From Gracilibacillus sp. YIM 98692 (GTDB lineage Bacteria; Bacillota; Bacilli; Bacillales; Amphibacillaceae): a stretch of 64,000 nucleotides of DNA. The stretch covers positions 1 through 64,000 of the forward strand of contig NZ_WIXM01000013.1 in NCBI RefSeq assembly GCF_010993965.1, in the 5' to 3' direction. Positions 18,497-27,575 of the stretch are shown piece after piece (positions within the stretch are counted from its first letter, which is position 1; every line of letters starts with the position of its first letter). The translations under genes were made by a program, and so were the position numbers. The notes under the pieces are model-generated. The model ran no database searches and was not told the origin of the DNA. It saw nothing but the letters and a program-made list of their open reading frames with translations.

Positions 18497-18583
18497 ATGG
18501 AAAATCTAACTTTAGTATATGTTATTATCTTACCTTTGTATTGGCTTTTGTCAAGTAACTTAACATACAATTTAATAAAATAA
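18497..18583 (+). CDS. Possible 28-residue hydrophobic leader peptide
   Basis: An ATG preceded by GGTAGAAG opens a short frame, MENLTLVYVIILPLYWLLSS and eight more residues. It forms one likely membrane helix. The stop codon directly abuts the in-frame ATG at 18584 upstream of the glycosyltransferase. It may be chance; no homologue is known to me. Confidence 0.25.
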   Translation: MENLTLVYVIILPLYWLLSSNLTYNLIK

Positions 18584-18598
18584 ATGAGGTGTTTACAA

Positions 18599-19408
18599 AT
18601 GGGTAATCTACAGGTATCTGTGATTATTCCTACATATAATCGGCCCGTGGCACTAGCGGAGTTGCTAGGAGCTCTTGTTGAACAAACATTCCAGCATTTT
18701 GAAGTCATCATAGTGAATGATGCTGGTCAAGAGGTGGATTCTGTTGCGGCTTTGTATCCAGAATTAGATATAAGGGTGATTGATTTACAGGAAAATCATT
18801 ACCATGTCTATGCCCGGAATCAAGGGATAAAGGCTGCTAAGGGGTCCTATATTATGTTTATGGATGATGATGATCTGCCATTGCCTTCTCATATGGAGCG
18901 GATGGTGAATGGTTTAAAAAGTGCTGAGCTTGTATATAGTGATGTAGAAATTGTAGATTATGAAGAAACGGAAACAAAGCGGATTCCGTTAAACCATTAT
19001 TTATTTGCTTATGAGTACGATTTACAAGCTATGCGCCAATTTTCTACATATGTTCCATCTGGAAGTATGTATAAAAAAGAGATTCATGATCAGGTGGGAA
19101 GGCTTGATGAGGAGATGCGTAATTACTGGGATTGGGATTTCTTCTTAAGAGTGGCGGAGGGTTTCCGTGTGGAAAGAATCCCTGTTGCTAGTGTATTATA
19201 TGGATTTTCTTTAGAAGGAAATAACCAATCCAAAAATTTAGATAACATGCGGTTTTATTTGAACCGTCTTAGTAAAAAGCATGATTTAGGATATCTACCG
19301 ACGAAAAATTTTTATTTGTTATTGGAAGAACCTAGTGTTAAGCAAAGGGAATCGGAAAGCGAACGGATTTGGGATGGTGAGATGCCCCCATCTCGTTATG
19401 TAAGGTAG
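18599..19408 (+). CDS. Family 2 glycosyltransferase
   Basis: A 269-residue GT-A fold enzyme transferring a sugar from a nucleotide donor to an unknown acceptor. The N-terminal VSVIIPTYNRPVALAELL nucleotide-binding segment is present. The metal-binding acidic motif FMDDDDLPLP is near residue 95, and a WDWDFFLRV motif near 180 corresponds to the catalytic ED/WD region. No membrane helix is seen. The ATG at 18584 overlaps the GAGGTG ribosome binding site of the ATG at 18599, so the latter is chosen. The MATE gene starts nine bases after the stop, suggesting an operon, though no functional link is obvious. Confidence 0.85.
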   Translation: MGNLQVSVIIPTYNRPVALAELLGALVEQTFQHFEVIIVNDAGQEVDSVAALYPELDIRVIDLQENHYHVYARNQGIKAAKGSYIMFMDDDDLPLPSHMERMVNGLKSAELVYSDVEIVDYEETETKRIPLNHYLFAYEYDLQAMRQFSTYVPSGSMYKKEIHDQVGRLDEEMRNYWDWDFFLRVAEGFRVERIPVASVLYGFSLEGNNQSKNLDNMRFYLNRLSKKHDLGYLPTKNFYLLLEEPSVKQRESESERIWDGEMPPSRYVR

Positions 19409-19417
19409 GGGATACTT

Positions 19418-20767
19418 TTGAGTCGACAACGTGACTTTACTAACGGAAATTTATGGGTAGATTTATTTTATTTTTCTGCGCCCATAATGTTTGCCAACCT
19501 TTTGCAGGTATCTTATCAATTTATTGATAGCCTTTGGGTTGGTAATTTGCTTGGTGCGAATGCTTTAGGAGCAGTGGCTGTTTCAGGTACTGTTATCTTT
19601 ACCGTTCTTTCCTTTATTATTGGTATGAATAACACGACATTAACGATATTGTCTCAGCAAAAGGGCAAAGGAAATGAAGAAGGATTAAAAAATTATTTGA
19701 ATGCTTTTGTTGTCACATTATCTTGTTTAGCTCTATTGATGGGTACATTTGGATTCATTTTTGCAAAGCCAATTCTACAGTTGTTAGGTACACCAATTAA
19801 TATGCTGGCTGATGCTACCATTTATTTCCGAATTAATGCAATGGGAATCTTTTTTTTAGTTGGATATAATTTTATTAGTACCGTATTAAGGGCAGTTGGT
19901 GATAGTAAAACACCGTTAAAATTCGTAGCTATAGCTGTTTTACTTAATATTGTATTAGATCCTTTATTTATCTCTGTATTTGGATGGGGGATAGAAGGTG
20001 CAGCTCTTGCCACTATCTTTTCTCAAGGTTTTTCTTTCATCTATGGTGTGATTTATGTGTTAAGACAGAAGCTAGTCCCATTTCAGTGGCCAGATATTCC
20101 AAAATGGAAAGAAGTTCGTCTCATTCTGCATCTAGGTATTCCGTCTGGTCTGCAAATGGCAGTTATCTCAGCAGGATCTGCTGCTATTATGAGTGTTGTT
20201 ACATCACATGGAGAAGCTGTAGTAGCAGGATATGGTGCAGCTCAAAGACTGGATAGCTTATTTTTATTACCTGCACATGCCTTAAGTGCAACAGTCAACA
20301 GCATGGCTGGTCAAAATATTGGTGTTGGAAAATGGGATCGAGTGAAAAAAATCTCTTTATATGGTGTGGTTTATAATACGTTTATTATGCTTTTTTTCGC
20401 TTGTTTAATTGTATTTTTTGCCCCGTTTGGTATCCAATTATTTATACAAGAAGATCAAGCGATAGCATTTGGTGCTCAATATTTAACGATTATTGCCTTT
20501 TTTTATCCGTTTTTAGGGATTAATTTTGTTTTAAATGGGATTGTACGGGCATCTGGAGCAATGTATCAAGTGTTAATATTGAACCTTTTATCTTTTTGGG
20601 CATTACGTTTTCCTTTAGCATATCTCTTCTCTAAATGGATGGGGGAAGATGGGATTGGTTATGGTATTGGTGTCAGCTTTATGGTCAGCAGTATGATTGC
20701 TTTTTTATATTATCGATTCGGGAAATGGCGTATGAAACAAATTTTCCCTAGCGATGAAAGAGAATAG
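19418..20767 (+). CDS. MATE family multidrug/Na+ antiporter
   Basis: A 449-residue, 12-helix membrane protein of the MATE (DinF/NorM-like) efflux family. Typical segments are the first helix region DLFYFSAPIMFANLLQVSYQ and DSLWVGNLLGANALGAVAV. The second repeat includes GIPSGLQMAVISAG and GYGAAQRLDSLFLLPAHALSA. Members export cationic drugs or metabolites in exchange for sodium or protons; the substrate here is unknown. It starts at TTG 19418 behind TAGGGGAT, nine bases after the glycosyltransferase gene. Confidence 0.9.
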   Translation: MSRQRDFTNGNLWVDLFYFSAPIMFANLLQVSYQFIDSLWVGNLLGANALGAVAVSGTVIFTVLSFIIGMNNTTLTILSQQKGKGNEEGLKNYLNAFVVTLSCLALLMGTFGFIFAKPILQLLGTPINMLADATIYFRINAMGIFFLVGYNFISTVLRAVGDSKTPLKFVAIAVLLNIVLDPLFISVFGWGIEGAALATIFSQGFSFIYGVIYVLRQKLVPFQWPDIPKWKEVRLILHLGIPSGLQMAVISAGSAAIMSVVTSHGEAVVAGYGAAQRLDSLFLLPAHALSATVNSMAGQNIGVGKWDRVKKISLYGVVYNTFIMLFFACLIVFFAPFGIQLFIQEDQAIAFGAQYLTIIAFFYPFLGINFVLNGIVRASGAMYQVLILNLLSFWALRFPLAYLFSKWMGEDGIGYGIGVSFMVSSMIAFLYYRFGKWRMKQIFPSDERE

Positions 20768-20845
20768 TAAAAGCTGGATGGAATAAAAACGTAACGATTG
20801 AACAAAGTAAGAATACACGTCAAAAAATGAACAGGAGGAATCCTT

Positions 20846-21595
20846 ATGAATAAACGTGTGTTTTTACTATTTAGTATTTTATGTTTGTTTTTGATTGTCG
20901 CTTGTAACCAACAATCATTAGAGCCTGAAAATGAAGAAGGAACAAATCCAGAGTATGTTGGCTTTGGTGGTGATCAGGGTGGGGGAGATAATCCGCAAAT
21001 AACGGAAAGACGTTTCAGAGTACCGATCACTCCAGGTAAAGAGCAAAACATATTTGGTGACGAAGATAGATATACCCAACGCTATCAAGATGGGGAAAGA
21101 AATGATGAGAATAATCAACAGCAACAACAAAATCTACAACAAAATCAGCAACAAAATCAGCAACAAGAGCAAGCAGACCAAGGAAATGAGCCACAAGGTA
21201 ACACAAATCAAGGTAAATTAGGTGATTTTAGGCAAAAAGTGATTGATTTAACAAATCAAAGAAGAAGTGAAAATGGAGCAGGAAATGTTTCGCTAGATCA
21301 AGAATTAGCGGAAGTGGCACAAAAAAAGTCGCAAGATATGGCAGAAAATAATTACTTTTCCCATACCTCTCCAACTTATGGCTCTCCATTTAATATGCTG
21401 GATCAATTTGGAGTAGACTATACAAAAGCATCCGAAAACATAGCAGCTGGTCAAACCTCCCCTGAACAGGTTGTTGAAAGTTGGATGAACAGCGAAGGGC
21501 ACCGCAAAAATTTATTAGATCCGGCTGTTACACATATTGGTGTAGGATATGCATCAGATGGTGATTACTGGACACAACTGTTTATTAAAAAATAA
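20846..21595 (+). CDS. CAP/SCP-domain lipoprotein (YkwD-like)
   Basis: A 249-residue secreted lipoprotein. The signal peptide ends in the lipobox IVAC with Cys20. A Glu/Asp/Gly-rich linker leads to a strongly Gln-rich stretch about residues 90-115. The C-terminal CAP domain starts near 130 (FRQKVIDLTNQRRSENG) and contains MAENNYFSHTSP, SENIAAGQ and SWMNSEGHRKNLLDP, the standard SCP/YkwD motifs. Function in Bacillus relatives (YkwD, SafA-neighbour types) is unsettled; cell-envelope or spore-coat roles are possible. AGGAGG precedes the ATG, and a strong terminator follows. Confidence 0.88.
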   Translation: MNKRVFLLFSILCLFLIVACNQQSLEPENEEGTNPEYVGFGGDQGGGDNPQITERRFRVPITPGKEQNIFGDEDRYTQRYQDGERNDENNQQQQQNLQQNQQQNQQQEQADQGNEPQGNTNQGKLGDFRQKVIDLTNQRRSENGAGNVSLDQELAEVAQKKSQDMAENNYFSHTSPTYGSPFNMLDQFGVDYTKASENIAAGQTSPEQVVESWMNSEGHRKNLLDPAVTHIGVGYASDGDYWTQLFIKK

Positions 21596-21598
21596 AGT

Positions 21599-21636
21599 AA
21601 AAGGAGCTGTTTCATTTTGGAAATAGCTCCTTTTTT
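21599..21636 (+). terminator. Terminator after CAP-domain gene
   Basis: AAGGAGCTGTTT pairs with AAATAGCTCCTT (one mismatch), followed by a six-T tract. Confidence 0.88.
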
Positions 21637-21725
21637 ATGACGCTATCCTTTTCATTCATTATTTTTAGACGTATAATATCCATTTGGAACTTTATAATAG
21701 CTGGAATAAGAAGGGAGCCATTTTT

Positions 21726-22877
21726 ATGGCACGTCATGAATCTACATTACCATTAAAGATGTTATTGTTTTGCTTTCATGGGGCAAATACCATTATTGTT
21801 AGTTTTTTACCATTATATCTTCAATATAGAGGATTAAGCGGTACCGAAATTGGCTGGGTAATGGCAATAGGACCATTAATTGCTATTTTTTCGCAGCCGT
21901 TTTGGGGTTACCTTAGTGATAAATATCAAACCGTTAAACGAATCTTAATGTTATGTTTAATCGGTTTATTGATAAGTAGTTCGGTTTTTCTTCAATTGGC
22001 CTCTTTGCCATTATTGCTCACTTTAGGAGCTTTATTTTTCTTTTTTGCAGCACCTGTTGGGGCATTGGGTGATAGCCTGTCACAACGTCGGGCTGATCAG
22101 CTTGGTATCTCGTTTGGATCGATTAGAACATGGGGATCGATAGGTTTTGCTGTGTCTACTTTAACCATTGGAGAATTATTGTCGGTTATAGGCATTCAGT
22201 ATATTGTTTGGCCATATCTTTGTTTAGCTTTTGCTTGTTTTATAGTAAGTACAAGGCTTGTCGATGTGAAAGTCGAGACTGCTCCAGTTCAGCTGAAAGA
22301 TGTACGTTTATTAATAAAAAAGAAACCGTTTGTCATATTTCTTGTACTTATTACTTTCATTACAATATCTCATCGTGCGAATGATAGTTTTATTGGCATT
22401 TATATTGCGTCATTAGGCGGTGGAGAAGATTTAGTAGGTATTGCTTGGTTTGCTGGTGTAGCCAGTGAGGCGATCATTTTTGCAACGGCAGGCTATTGGT
22501 TTAAGAAATTCCATCCTTTAATATTTATTATCGGTGCGGGTTTATTGTATTCGATCCGTTGGTATTTTTATGCAATATTTGAGGATCCGATGTTTATTGT
22601 GGGATTACAGTTTTTACATGGGCTGACTTTTGGAGTGTTTTACTTAACCGCCTTTCAGTATGTTACAAGAGTAATACCTAATATACTGCAATCGACAGGT
22701 CATTTAGTTTTTGTATCAGTATTCTTTGGTTTTTCAGGTATAATTGGTTCACTATTTGGAGGTATGGTGATAGACAGCTTGGGTGGCGGGTCGTTATACT
22801 TCTTTATGGGTCTATTAACAACCATTGGCACCATTTTGATGCTTATATATCATTGGCTGCCGTTTGGAAAATCATAA
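21726..22877 (+). CDS. MFS transporter (LacY/nucleoside-like group)
   Basis: A 383-residue, 12-helix MFS protein. It resembles the MFS_1-like/YwbF group related to LacY and NupG: STLPLKMLLFCFHGANTIIV at the start, YLSDKYQTVKRIL between helices 2 and 3, and GALGDSLSQRRAD before helix 4. Residues around GFSGIIGSLFGGMVID form the last helices. The substrate is not known. An upstream in-frame ATG at 21684 has no binding site; GAAGGGAG precedes ATG 21726. The AEC carrier starts 17 bases downstream, so the two may share a transcript. Confidence 0.85.
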   Translation: MARHESTLPLKMLLFCFHGANTIIVSFLPLYLQYRGLSGTEIGWVMAIGPLIAIFSQPFWGYLSDKYQTVKRILMLCLIGLLISSSVFLQLASLPLLLTLGALFFFFAAPVGALGDSLSQRRADQLGISFGSIRTWGSIGFAVSTLTIGELLSVIGIQYIVWPYLCLAFACFIVSTRLVDVKVETAPVQLKDVRLLIKKKPFVIFLVLITFITISHRANDSFIGIYIASLGGGEDLVGIAWFAGVASEAIIFATAGYWFKKFHPLIFIIGAGLLYSIRWYFYAIFEDPMFIVGLQFLHGLTFGVFYLTAFQYVTRVIPNILQSTGHLVFVSVFFGFSGIIGSLFGGMVIDSLGGGSLYFFMGLLTTIGTILMLIYHWLPFGKS

Positions 22878-22894
22878 ATGTTAGGTGATGAATA

Positions 22895-23800
22895 ATGAGT
22901 TTTGTTGGTGTTTTAATTCCGATTTTCGGTATTTTTGCAATTGGTTATATAGGGATGAAATTACTAAAAATTGATATTAAACCAATTTCAACATTAACGT
23001 TGTATTTAATGTCGCCATTTTTGGCGTTTCGAACCTTTTATCAAAATCAGTTGAATATGGATTATTTATATTTTGGGGGCTTTTTATTAGCGTTATGCTT
23101 TGTCAGCTTACTATTTTGCTATGTAGCGGGAGCTATAAAAAAATGGGATACATCGCGCAGAAGTGGTTTTATCCTTTCCTCCGTTTTTATGAATAATGGA
23201 AATTATGGAGCACCGCTTGTTTTACTTGTATTTGGGGAAGAAGGCTTTCATTATGCGATTATTCTAATGGTGCTTCAAACTTTAATTATGTGTACGATTG
23301 GAATTTACGTAGCGGCACAAGGTGGTGCTGGCAATCGGCCGATCAAAGTTTCGCCAATGAAAGATGTGCTAAAGGTGCCTATTATTTATGGCGCCATTTT
23401 GGGTGTTTTATTCAATTTATTAAACATTCATATTGATAGCCAAACGATGACGGCGGTTGACATGGTGGCTGATGCAACAATTCCAACGATTATGATTGTG
23501 TTAGGGATGCAACTTGCGCAAATACGTTTAGGAGACATAGAAGTGGGAAGGTTATCTGTCGCTGTTGGCTTTCGTTTAATTTTAGCCCCGGTTATTGCTT
23601 TTCTAATTACTTTGCCACTTCCTTTAGATGAAATGGTCAAAGATATTCTAATTTTAATGGCAGCTATGCCAACTGCTGCTAATACGACGATGTATGCTTT
23701 GCAATTCAATGCAACACCTGGTTTTGTTTCAAGTGCCACATTAGTAAGTACGATATTGAGTATTGTAACATTACCTATTCTGTTAATGATTATTTTATAA
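22895..23800 (+). CDS. AEC-family (auxin efflux carrier-like) permease
   Basis: A 301-residue protein with about ten membrane helices arranged as two repeats. It belongs to the AEC family, related to bacterial malate or malonate permeases and plant PIN proteins. Recognisable segments are FMNNGNYGAPLVLLVFGEEG near residue 90, the broken-helix Asn/Gly motif, and the second-repeat LVSTILSIVTLPILLMII ending. AEC carriers export or import small carboxylates; the ligand cannot be read from sequence. It directly follows the MFS gene. Confidence 0.85.
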   Translation: MSFVGVLIPIFGIFAIGYIGMKLLKIDIKPISTLTLYLMSPFLAFRTFYQNQLNMDYLYFGGFLLALCFVSLLFCYVAGAIKKWDTSRRSGFILSSVFMNNGNYGAPLVLLVFGEEGFHYAIILMVLQTLIMCTIGIYVAAQGGAGNRPIKVSPMKDVLKVPIIYGAILGVLFNLLNIHIDSQTMTAVDMVADATIPTIMIVLGMQLAQIRLGDIEVGRLSVAVGFRLILAPVIAFLITLPLPLDEMVKDILILMAAMPTAANTTMYALQFNATPGFVSSATLVSTILSIVTLPILLMIIL

Positions 23801-23970
23801 GTATTATTCAAAATACACAAAATTAGGAAGTCTCTCTTTATCTTGAATCTTTGTACGGTGGCTCTAGAAATTATGTGCTTTTTCACCTAATTGTACTGGA
23901 CATAAAACTCATTCGTTCTAAATAGATTTTTTTCATGGTAAGATAGTGGTAAAAGCAGGGAGGGATTCCA

Positions 23971-24891
23971 TTGAAGTTAGTGACGTATCAACTAAAGCAC
24001 TTATTTGCAAAACAACGAATAGGAATATTTTTTAATGACCAAGTTATTGATATCGAAGAAACCTACAAGGAAATGGAAAAGAACCAAAAGGCAGAAAATA
24101 TAGGTTTTGATATACCATCATATCCCAATGACTTTTATGCTTTAGGACAAGCAGGATTGCATTATGCCAAAAAGGTTTTGGAGTATGCCCAAACAAAATC
24201 TCCTGCTTTTACCTTTAGTCGAGAGGAAGTGATTTTAGGCCCCCCAGTTCCGAACCCTTCTAAAATTATTTGTGTGGGTATTAATTATGCAGATCATGTC
24301 GCAGAGATGGGTGCGGAATTACCGGAATATCCTGTACTATTTTCAAAGTTTCGTAATGCATTAATCGGGCCGGAAGATGATATTTATAAATCTAGTGAAA
24401 CAAACAAGTTAGATTATGAAGTGGAGCTAGCAGTTGTGATAGGTGAGAAAGCATCTAAAGTACCACAAGAGCTTGCCATGGATTATATTGCTGGTTATAC
24501 AATTGGAAATGACACTTCTGCTCGAGATTTGCAAAAACGTACTGTACAATGGCTTCAGGGGAAGTCATTAGATCATACGACACCTATTGGCCCATGGTTA
24601 GTAACAGCAGATGAACTAACAGATCCAAGCCAATTAAAAATCCAATCTTATGTAAATGGAGAGTTGCGCCAATCATCTAATACAAAACATTTGATCTTTA
24701 ATATTCCTCATTTAATCAGCTTTATCTCCAACCTTATGACATTAGAGCCAGGTGATATTATTTTAACAGGAACGCCTGATGGGGTGGGAATGGCAATGGA
24801 TCCACCTCAATTTCTGCAAGACGGTGATAAAGTAACGATGGAAATTGAGCAAATAGGGAAATTAGAAAATAACGTACGAAGCCAAAACTAA
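23971..24891 (+). CDS. Fumarylacetoacetate hydrolase family protein
   Basis: A 306-residue FAH-superfamily enzyme. The C-terminal catalytic domain starts at KIICVGINYADHVAEMG near residue 100. It keeps the metal ligands in DYEVELAVVIGEK (Glu and Asp), GYTIGNDTSARDLQ and GDIILTGTPDGVG. Family members hydrolyse or isomerise 2-oxo-acids (fumarylpyruvate, acylpyruvate, homoprotocatechuate products) or decarboxylate oxaloacetate. No aromatic catabolic genes are nearby, so acylpyruvase-like housekeeping activity is the cautious assignment. It starts at TTG 23971 with GGGAGGGA eight bases before. A terminator follows. Confidence 0.87.
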   Translation: MKLVTYQLKHLFAKQRIGIFFNDQVIDIEETYKEMEKNQKAENIGFDIPSYPNDFYALGQAGLHYAKKVLEYAQTKSPAFTFSREEVILGPPVPNPSKIICVGINYADHVAEMGAELPEYPVLFSKFRNALIGPEDDIYKSSETNKLDYEVELAVVIGEKASKVPQELAMDYIAGYTIGNDTSARDLQKRTVQWLQGKSLDHTTPIGPWLVTADELTDPSQLKIQSYVNGELRQSSNTKHLIFNIPHLISFISNLMTLEPGDIILTGTPDGVGMAMDPPQFLQDGDKVTMEIEQIGKLENNVRSQN

Positions 24892-24897
24892 TACCGA

Positions 24898-24937
24898 AAC
24901 ACTTATGCAGAAAAAAAGCTGTGTAAGTGTTTTTTAT
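24898..24937 (+). terminator. Terminator after FAH-family gene
   Basis: AACACTTATGCAG pairs with CTGTGTAAGTGTT (two mismatches) and runs into a seven-T tract. Confidence 0.85.
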
Positions 24938-25060
24938 TAGGAAAGAGTGTATATATTGAATTCTAGTTATTCTCCTGAGTTAAAAAGCTGATGGAATTTT
25001 AGGGCACTTCCAAGACATAAAAACGCCATGTTAAGCATATAATGATAATAAATCAACTAA

Positions 25061-25086
25061 TGTATAAATAAGTGGATATTTATACA
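25061..25086. repeat. Perfect 10-bp inverted repeat in the argC upstream region
   Basis: TGTATAAATA and TATTTATACA are separated by AGTGGA, about 140 bases upstream of the argC promoter. It could be an operator or a hairpin. It is not followed by a T tract, so it is not a standard terminator. Confidence 0.5.
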
Positions 25087-25202
25087 TTTAAAAAAAGAGG
25101 AGTACGGAAATTACTTAATCAAAACAGATAGACATACATTCCAACTATAATATATTTTATGCGGAAATTTTAAATTATAACTATGTTTTTTTATAAACAA
25201 TA

Positions 25203-25231
25203 TTGCATGAAAATACAAAATGCAGTATAAT
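25203..25231 (+). promoter_or_regulatory. argCJBD promoter with ARG-box-like spacer
   Basis: TTGCAT (25203-25208) and TATAAT (25226-25231) are 17 bases apart. The spacer region 25206-25224, CATGAAAATACAAAATGCA, resembles the Bacillus ARG box (CATGAATAAAAATTCAAG). Repression by an AhrC/ArgR protein with arginine is therefore likely. The operator is inferred from resemblance. Confidence 0.65.
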
Positions 25232-25271
25232 TATAAATCAATCACATACGGAATTTTTAGGGGGAACTATC

Positions 25272-26309
25272 GTGAACGTAGCAATTATAGGAGGCACAGG
25301 ATACGGTGCCGTAGAGTTACTGCGATTTTTATATAATCATCCATACGTCGAAGTAAAGAAAATTATCTCGCATTCGAATAGTGGCACATCTTTTTCTGAT
25401 GTATATCCACACCTTACAGATTTAGTAGAAACAAAGATGGAATCACTAGATATAGAAGAGCTAGCGAAAGAGGTGGATACAGTCTTTTTTGCTACACCGT
25501 CTAATGTCAGCAAAAACTTTATCCCCTCTTTTATGGACAAAGGGATTCGTTGTATTGATTTATCAGGAGATTTTAGATTACGTGACAAAGAGGTATATCA
25601 ACAATATTATGGTGAAGAATTAGCAGAAGGAACATATATCAAGCAAGCAGTATACGGATTATCTGAGATTCATAAAGAAGAGATTCAAAAAGCAAAACTT
25701 ATTGCTAATCCAGGATGTTACCCAACTGCTACAACATTAGGTCTAATTCCTGCATTAGAGAACGATCTAGTAGATCGCAATCATATAATTATTGATGCCA
25801 AAACAGGGGTATCTGGTGCAGGTAGAAGCCTTTCGTTAAACGTTCATTTTTCAGAGATGAATGAAAATTTTAAAGCGTATAAAGTTGGTGTTCATAAACA
25901 TATACCTGAAATAGAACAAATGTTATCTGAAACAGCAGATGAGCCAATTCAGGTCACTTTCACTCCGCATATAGTGCCGATGACTAGAGGGATTTTGAGC
26001 ACGATTTATGTGGACTTAAAAGACAAGAAATCTACCACAGAGTTAGTAGAAACGTATAAAGCATTTTATCAAGAGCATCCATTTGTACGTGTGCGTGATG
26101 AAGGGGTTATACCTGCTACAAAAGAAGTTTATGGCAGCAATTATTGTGATATTGGTTTATATGCAGATGAACGAACAGGCAAGTTGATTATTGTATCGGT
26201 TATCGATAATTTAGTTAAAGGTGCTTCTGGCCAGGCTATACAAAATATGAATTTGATGAACGGATGGAAAGAAACTACCGGCTTAAACCAATTACCTATA
26301 TTTCCTTAA
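25272..26309 (+). CDS. argC: N-acetyl-gamma-glutamyl-phosphate reductase
   Basis: ArgC reduces N-acetylglutamyl-5-phosphate to the semialdehyde with NADPH, the third step of arginine synthesis. It starts MNVAIIGGTGYGAVELLRFL, the nucleotide-binding loop. The catalytic cysteine is in LIANPGCYPTATTLGL near residue 149. GVSGAGRSLS and the HKHIPEIEQ segment complete the family pattern. At 345 residues the length is normal. A longer frame opens at 25203, but that is promoter sequence. GTG 25272 after TAGGGGGAA is the correct start. First of four contiguous arg genes. Confidence 0.95.
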   Translation: MNVAIIGGTGYGAVELLRFLYNHPYVEVKKIISHSNSGTSFSDVYPHLTDLVETKMESLDIEELAKEVDTVFFATPSNVSKNFIPSFMDKGIRCIDLSGDFRLRDKEVYQQYYGEELAEGTYIKQAVYGLSEIHKEEIQKAKLIANPGCYPTATTLGLIPALENDLVDRNHIIIDAKTGVSGAGRSLSLNVHFSEMNENFKAYKVGVHKHIPEIEQMLSETADEPIQVTFTPHIVPMTRGILSTIYVDLKDKKSTTELVETYKAFYQEHPFVRVRDEGVIPATKEVYGSNYCDIGLYADERTGKLIIVSVIDNLVKGASGQAIQNMNLMNGWKETTGLNQLPIFP

Positions 26310-26324
26310 GGAGTGAAACGGAAC

Positions 26325-27563
26325 ATGTTATCGTCACAAAACGAAGACAGTCAAAAACATTTTACATTAATAGATAATGGCAATGTGGCCTCTGCAAAAG
26401 GCTTTAAAGCAGGCGGGCTGCATTGCGGTATTCGTAAGAAAAAAATAGATTTTGGATGGTTTTATTCAGATGTACCTGCCCAAGTAGCAGGTGTATATAC
26501 AACAAATGTTTTCCAAGCAGCGCCATTAAAAGTGACTCAGGAAAGTATTGCAACAGAAGAAGTTCTTCAGGCAGTTGTTGTCAACTCTGGTATTGCCAAT
26601 GCATGTACTGGAGAGCAAGGACTGCAGGATGCTTATGATATGCGAAAAATATTTGCGGAAACGATTGGTGTGAAGGAGCATTTAGCTGCCGTTGCTTCCA
26701 CCGGCTTAATCGGAGAGCCTTTGCCAATGGATAAGATCCAATATGGAATGGAGCAAATTCCAAATAAAGAGCATGATGGTGCAAATAAGTTTGAAACAGC
26801 TATCCTCACAACAGACACGAAAGAAAAAGGGATTGCAATAGAATTGGAAATTGACGGGCAAGTTGTCACCATTGGAGGTGCGGCAAAAGGTTCTGGAATG
26901 ATCCATCCTAATATGGCAACAATGCTCGCGTTTATTACAACAGATGCAAACATTCCATCTAAATATCTATCTGCTGCTTTAAAGGATATTACGAATAAAT
27001 CCTTTAACATGATAACAGTGGATGGAGATACAAGTACAAATGACATGGTACTTGTACTTGCGAATGGCGAAGCAGGAAATGAATCACTATCTCCGGAACA
27101 TAAGGAATGGCAAAAATTCTATCAGGCACTTAAGTTTGTTAGTGAATACTTAGCAAAAGAGATTGCTAGAGACGGTGAAGGTGCTAGTAAACTAGTAGAA
27201 GTTAATGTAAAAGGTGCCTTTACAGATGAATCGGCTCAAGCCATTGCGAAATCTATTATATCTTCTAATTTGGTGAAAACAGCTGTGCATGGTGCTGACG
27301 CCAACTGGGGACGTATTATTACAGCAATTGGATATAGCGGTGTTTCATTAGATCCTGATAGTGTCAGCATTTATTTGGGAGATATTTTAGTAGTGGAAAA
27401 TGGTATTCCACACCCTTTTGATGAAGAGGAAGCAAAACAATACTTATTACAAGATGAAATCAAAATATTAGCGCAACTAGGAGATGCGAATGGGAAAGCA
27501 ACGGCTTGGGGTTGTGACCTTTCGTATGAATATGTAAGAATTAATGCTTCTTATCGAACGTAA
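26325..27563 (+). CDS. argJ: Bifunctional ornithine acetyltransferase / N-acetylglutamate synthase
   Basis: ArgJ moves the acetyl group from N-acetylornithine to glutamate, making the pathway cyclic. The precursor cleaves itself before the threonine in GSGMIHPNMATMLAF, near residue 195, to give alpha and beta chains; the nucleophile is that Thr. The C-terminal half carries GADANWGRIITAIGYSGV. Bacillus-type ArgJ is normally bifunctional, so no separate argA is needed. A GTG at 26313 overlaps the AAGGAG site, so ATG 26325 is preferred (412 residues). Tight spacing to argC and argB indicates one operon. Confidence 0.95.
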   Translation: MLSSQNEDSQKHFTLIDNGNVASAKGFKAGGLHCGIRKKKIDFGWFYSDVPAQVAGVYTTNVFQAAPLKVTQESIATEEVLQAVVVNSGIANACTGEQGLQDAYDMRKIFAETIGVKEHLAAVASTGLIGEPLPMDKIQYGMEQIPNKEHDGANKFETAILTTDTKEKGIAIELEIDGQVVTIGGAAKGSGMIHPNMATMLAFITTDANIPSKYLSAALKDITNKSFNMITVDGDTSTNDMVLVLANGEAGNESLSPEHKEWQKFYQALKFVSEYLAKEIARDGEGASKLVEVNVKGAFTDESAQAIAKSIISSNLVKTAVHGADANWGRIITAIGYSGVSLDPDSVSIYLGDILVVENGIPHPFDEEEAKQYLLQDEIKILAQLGDANGKATAWGCDLSYEYVRINASYRT

Positions 27564-27575
27564 GGAGGAAGTCAC

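Noticed and set aside
23428-23886. A 152-codon open frame on the minus strand across the AEC permease gene
   Set aside because: It is antisense to a clear membrane permease, has no family motifs or ribosome binding site, and arises from the codon pattern of the real gene.
26633-27046. A 137-codon minus-strand frame inside argJ
   Set aside because: Shadow of argJ with no initiation signal; argJ motifs are intact on the plus strand.
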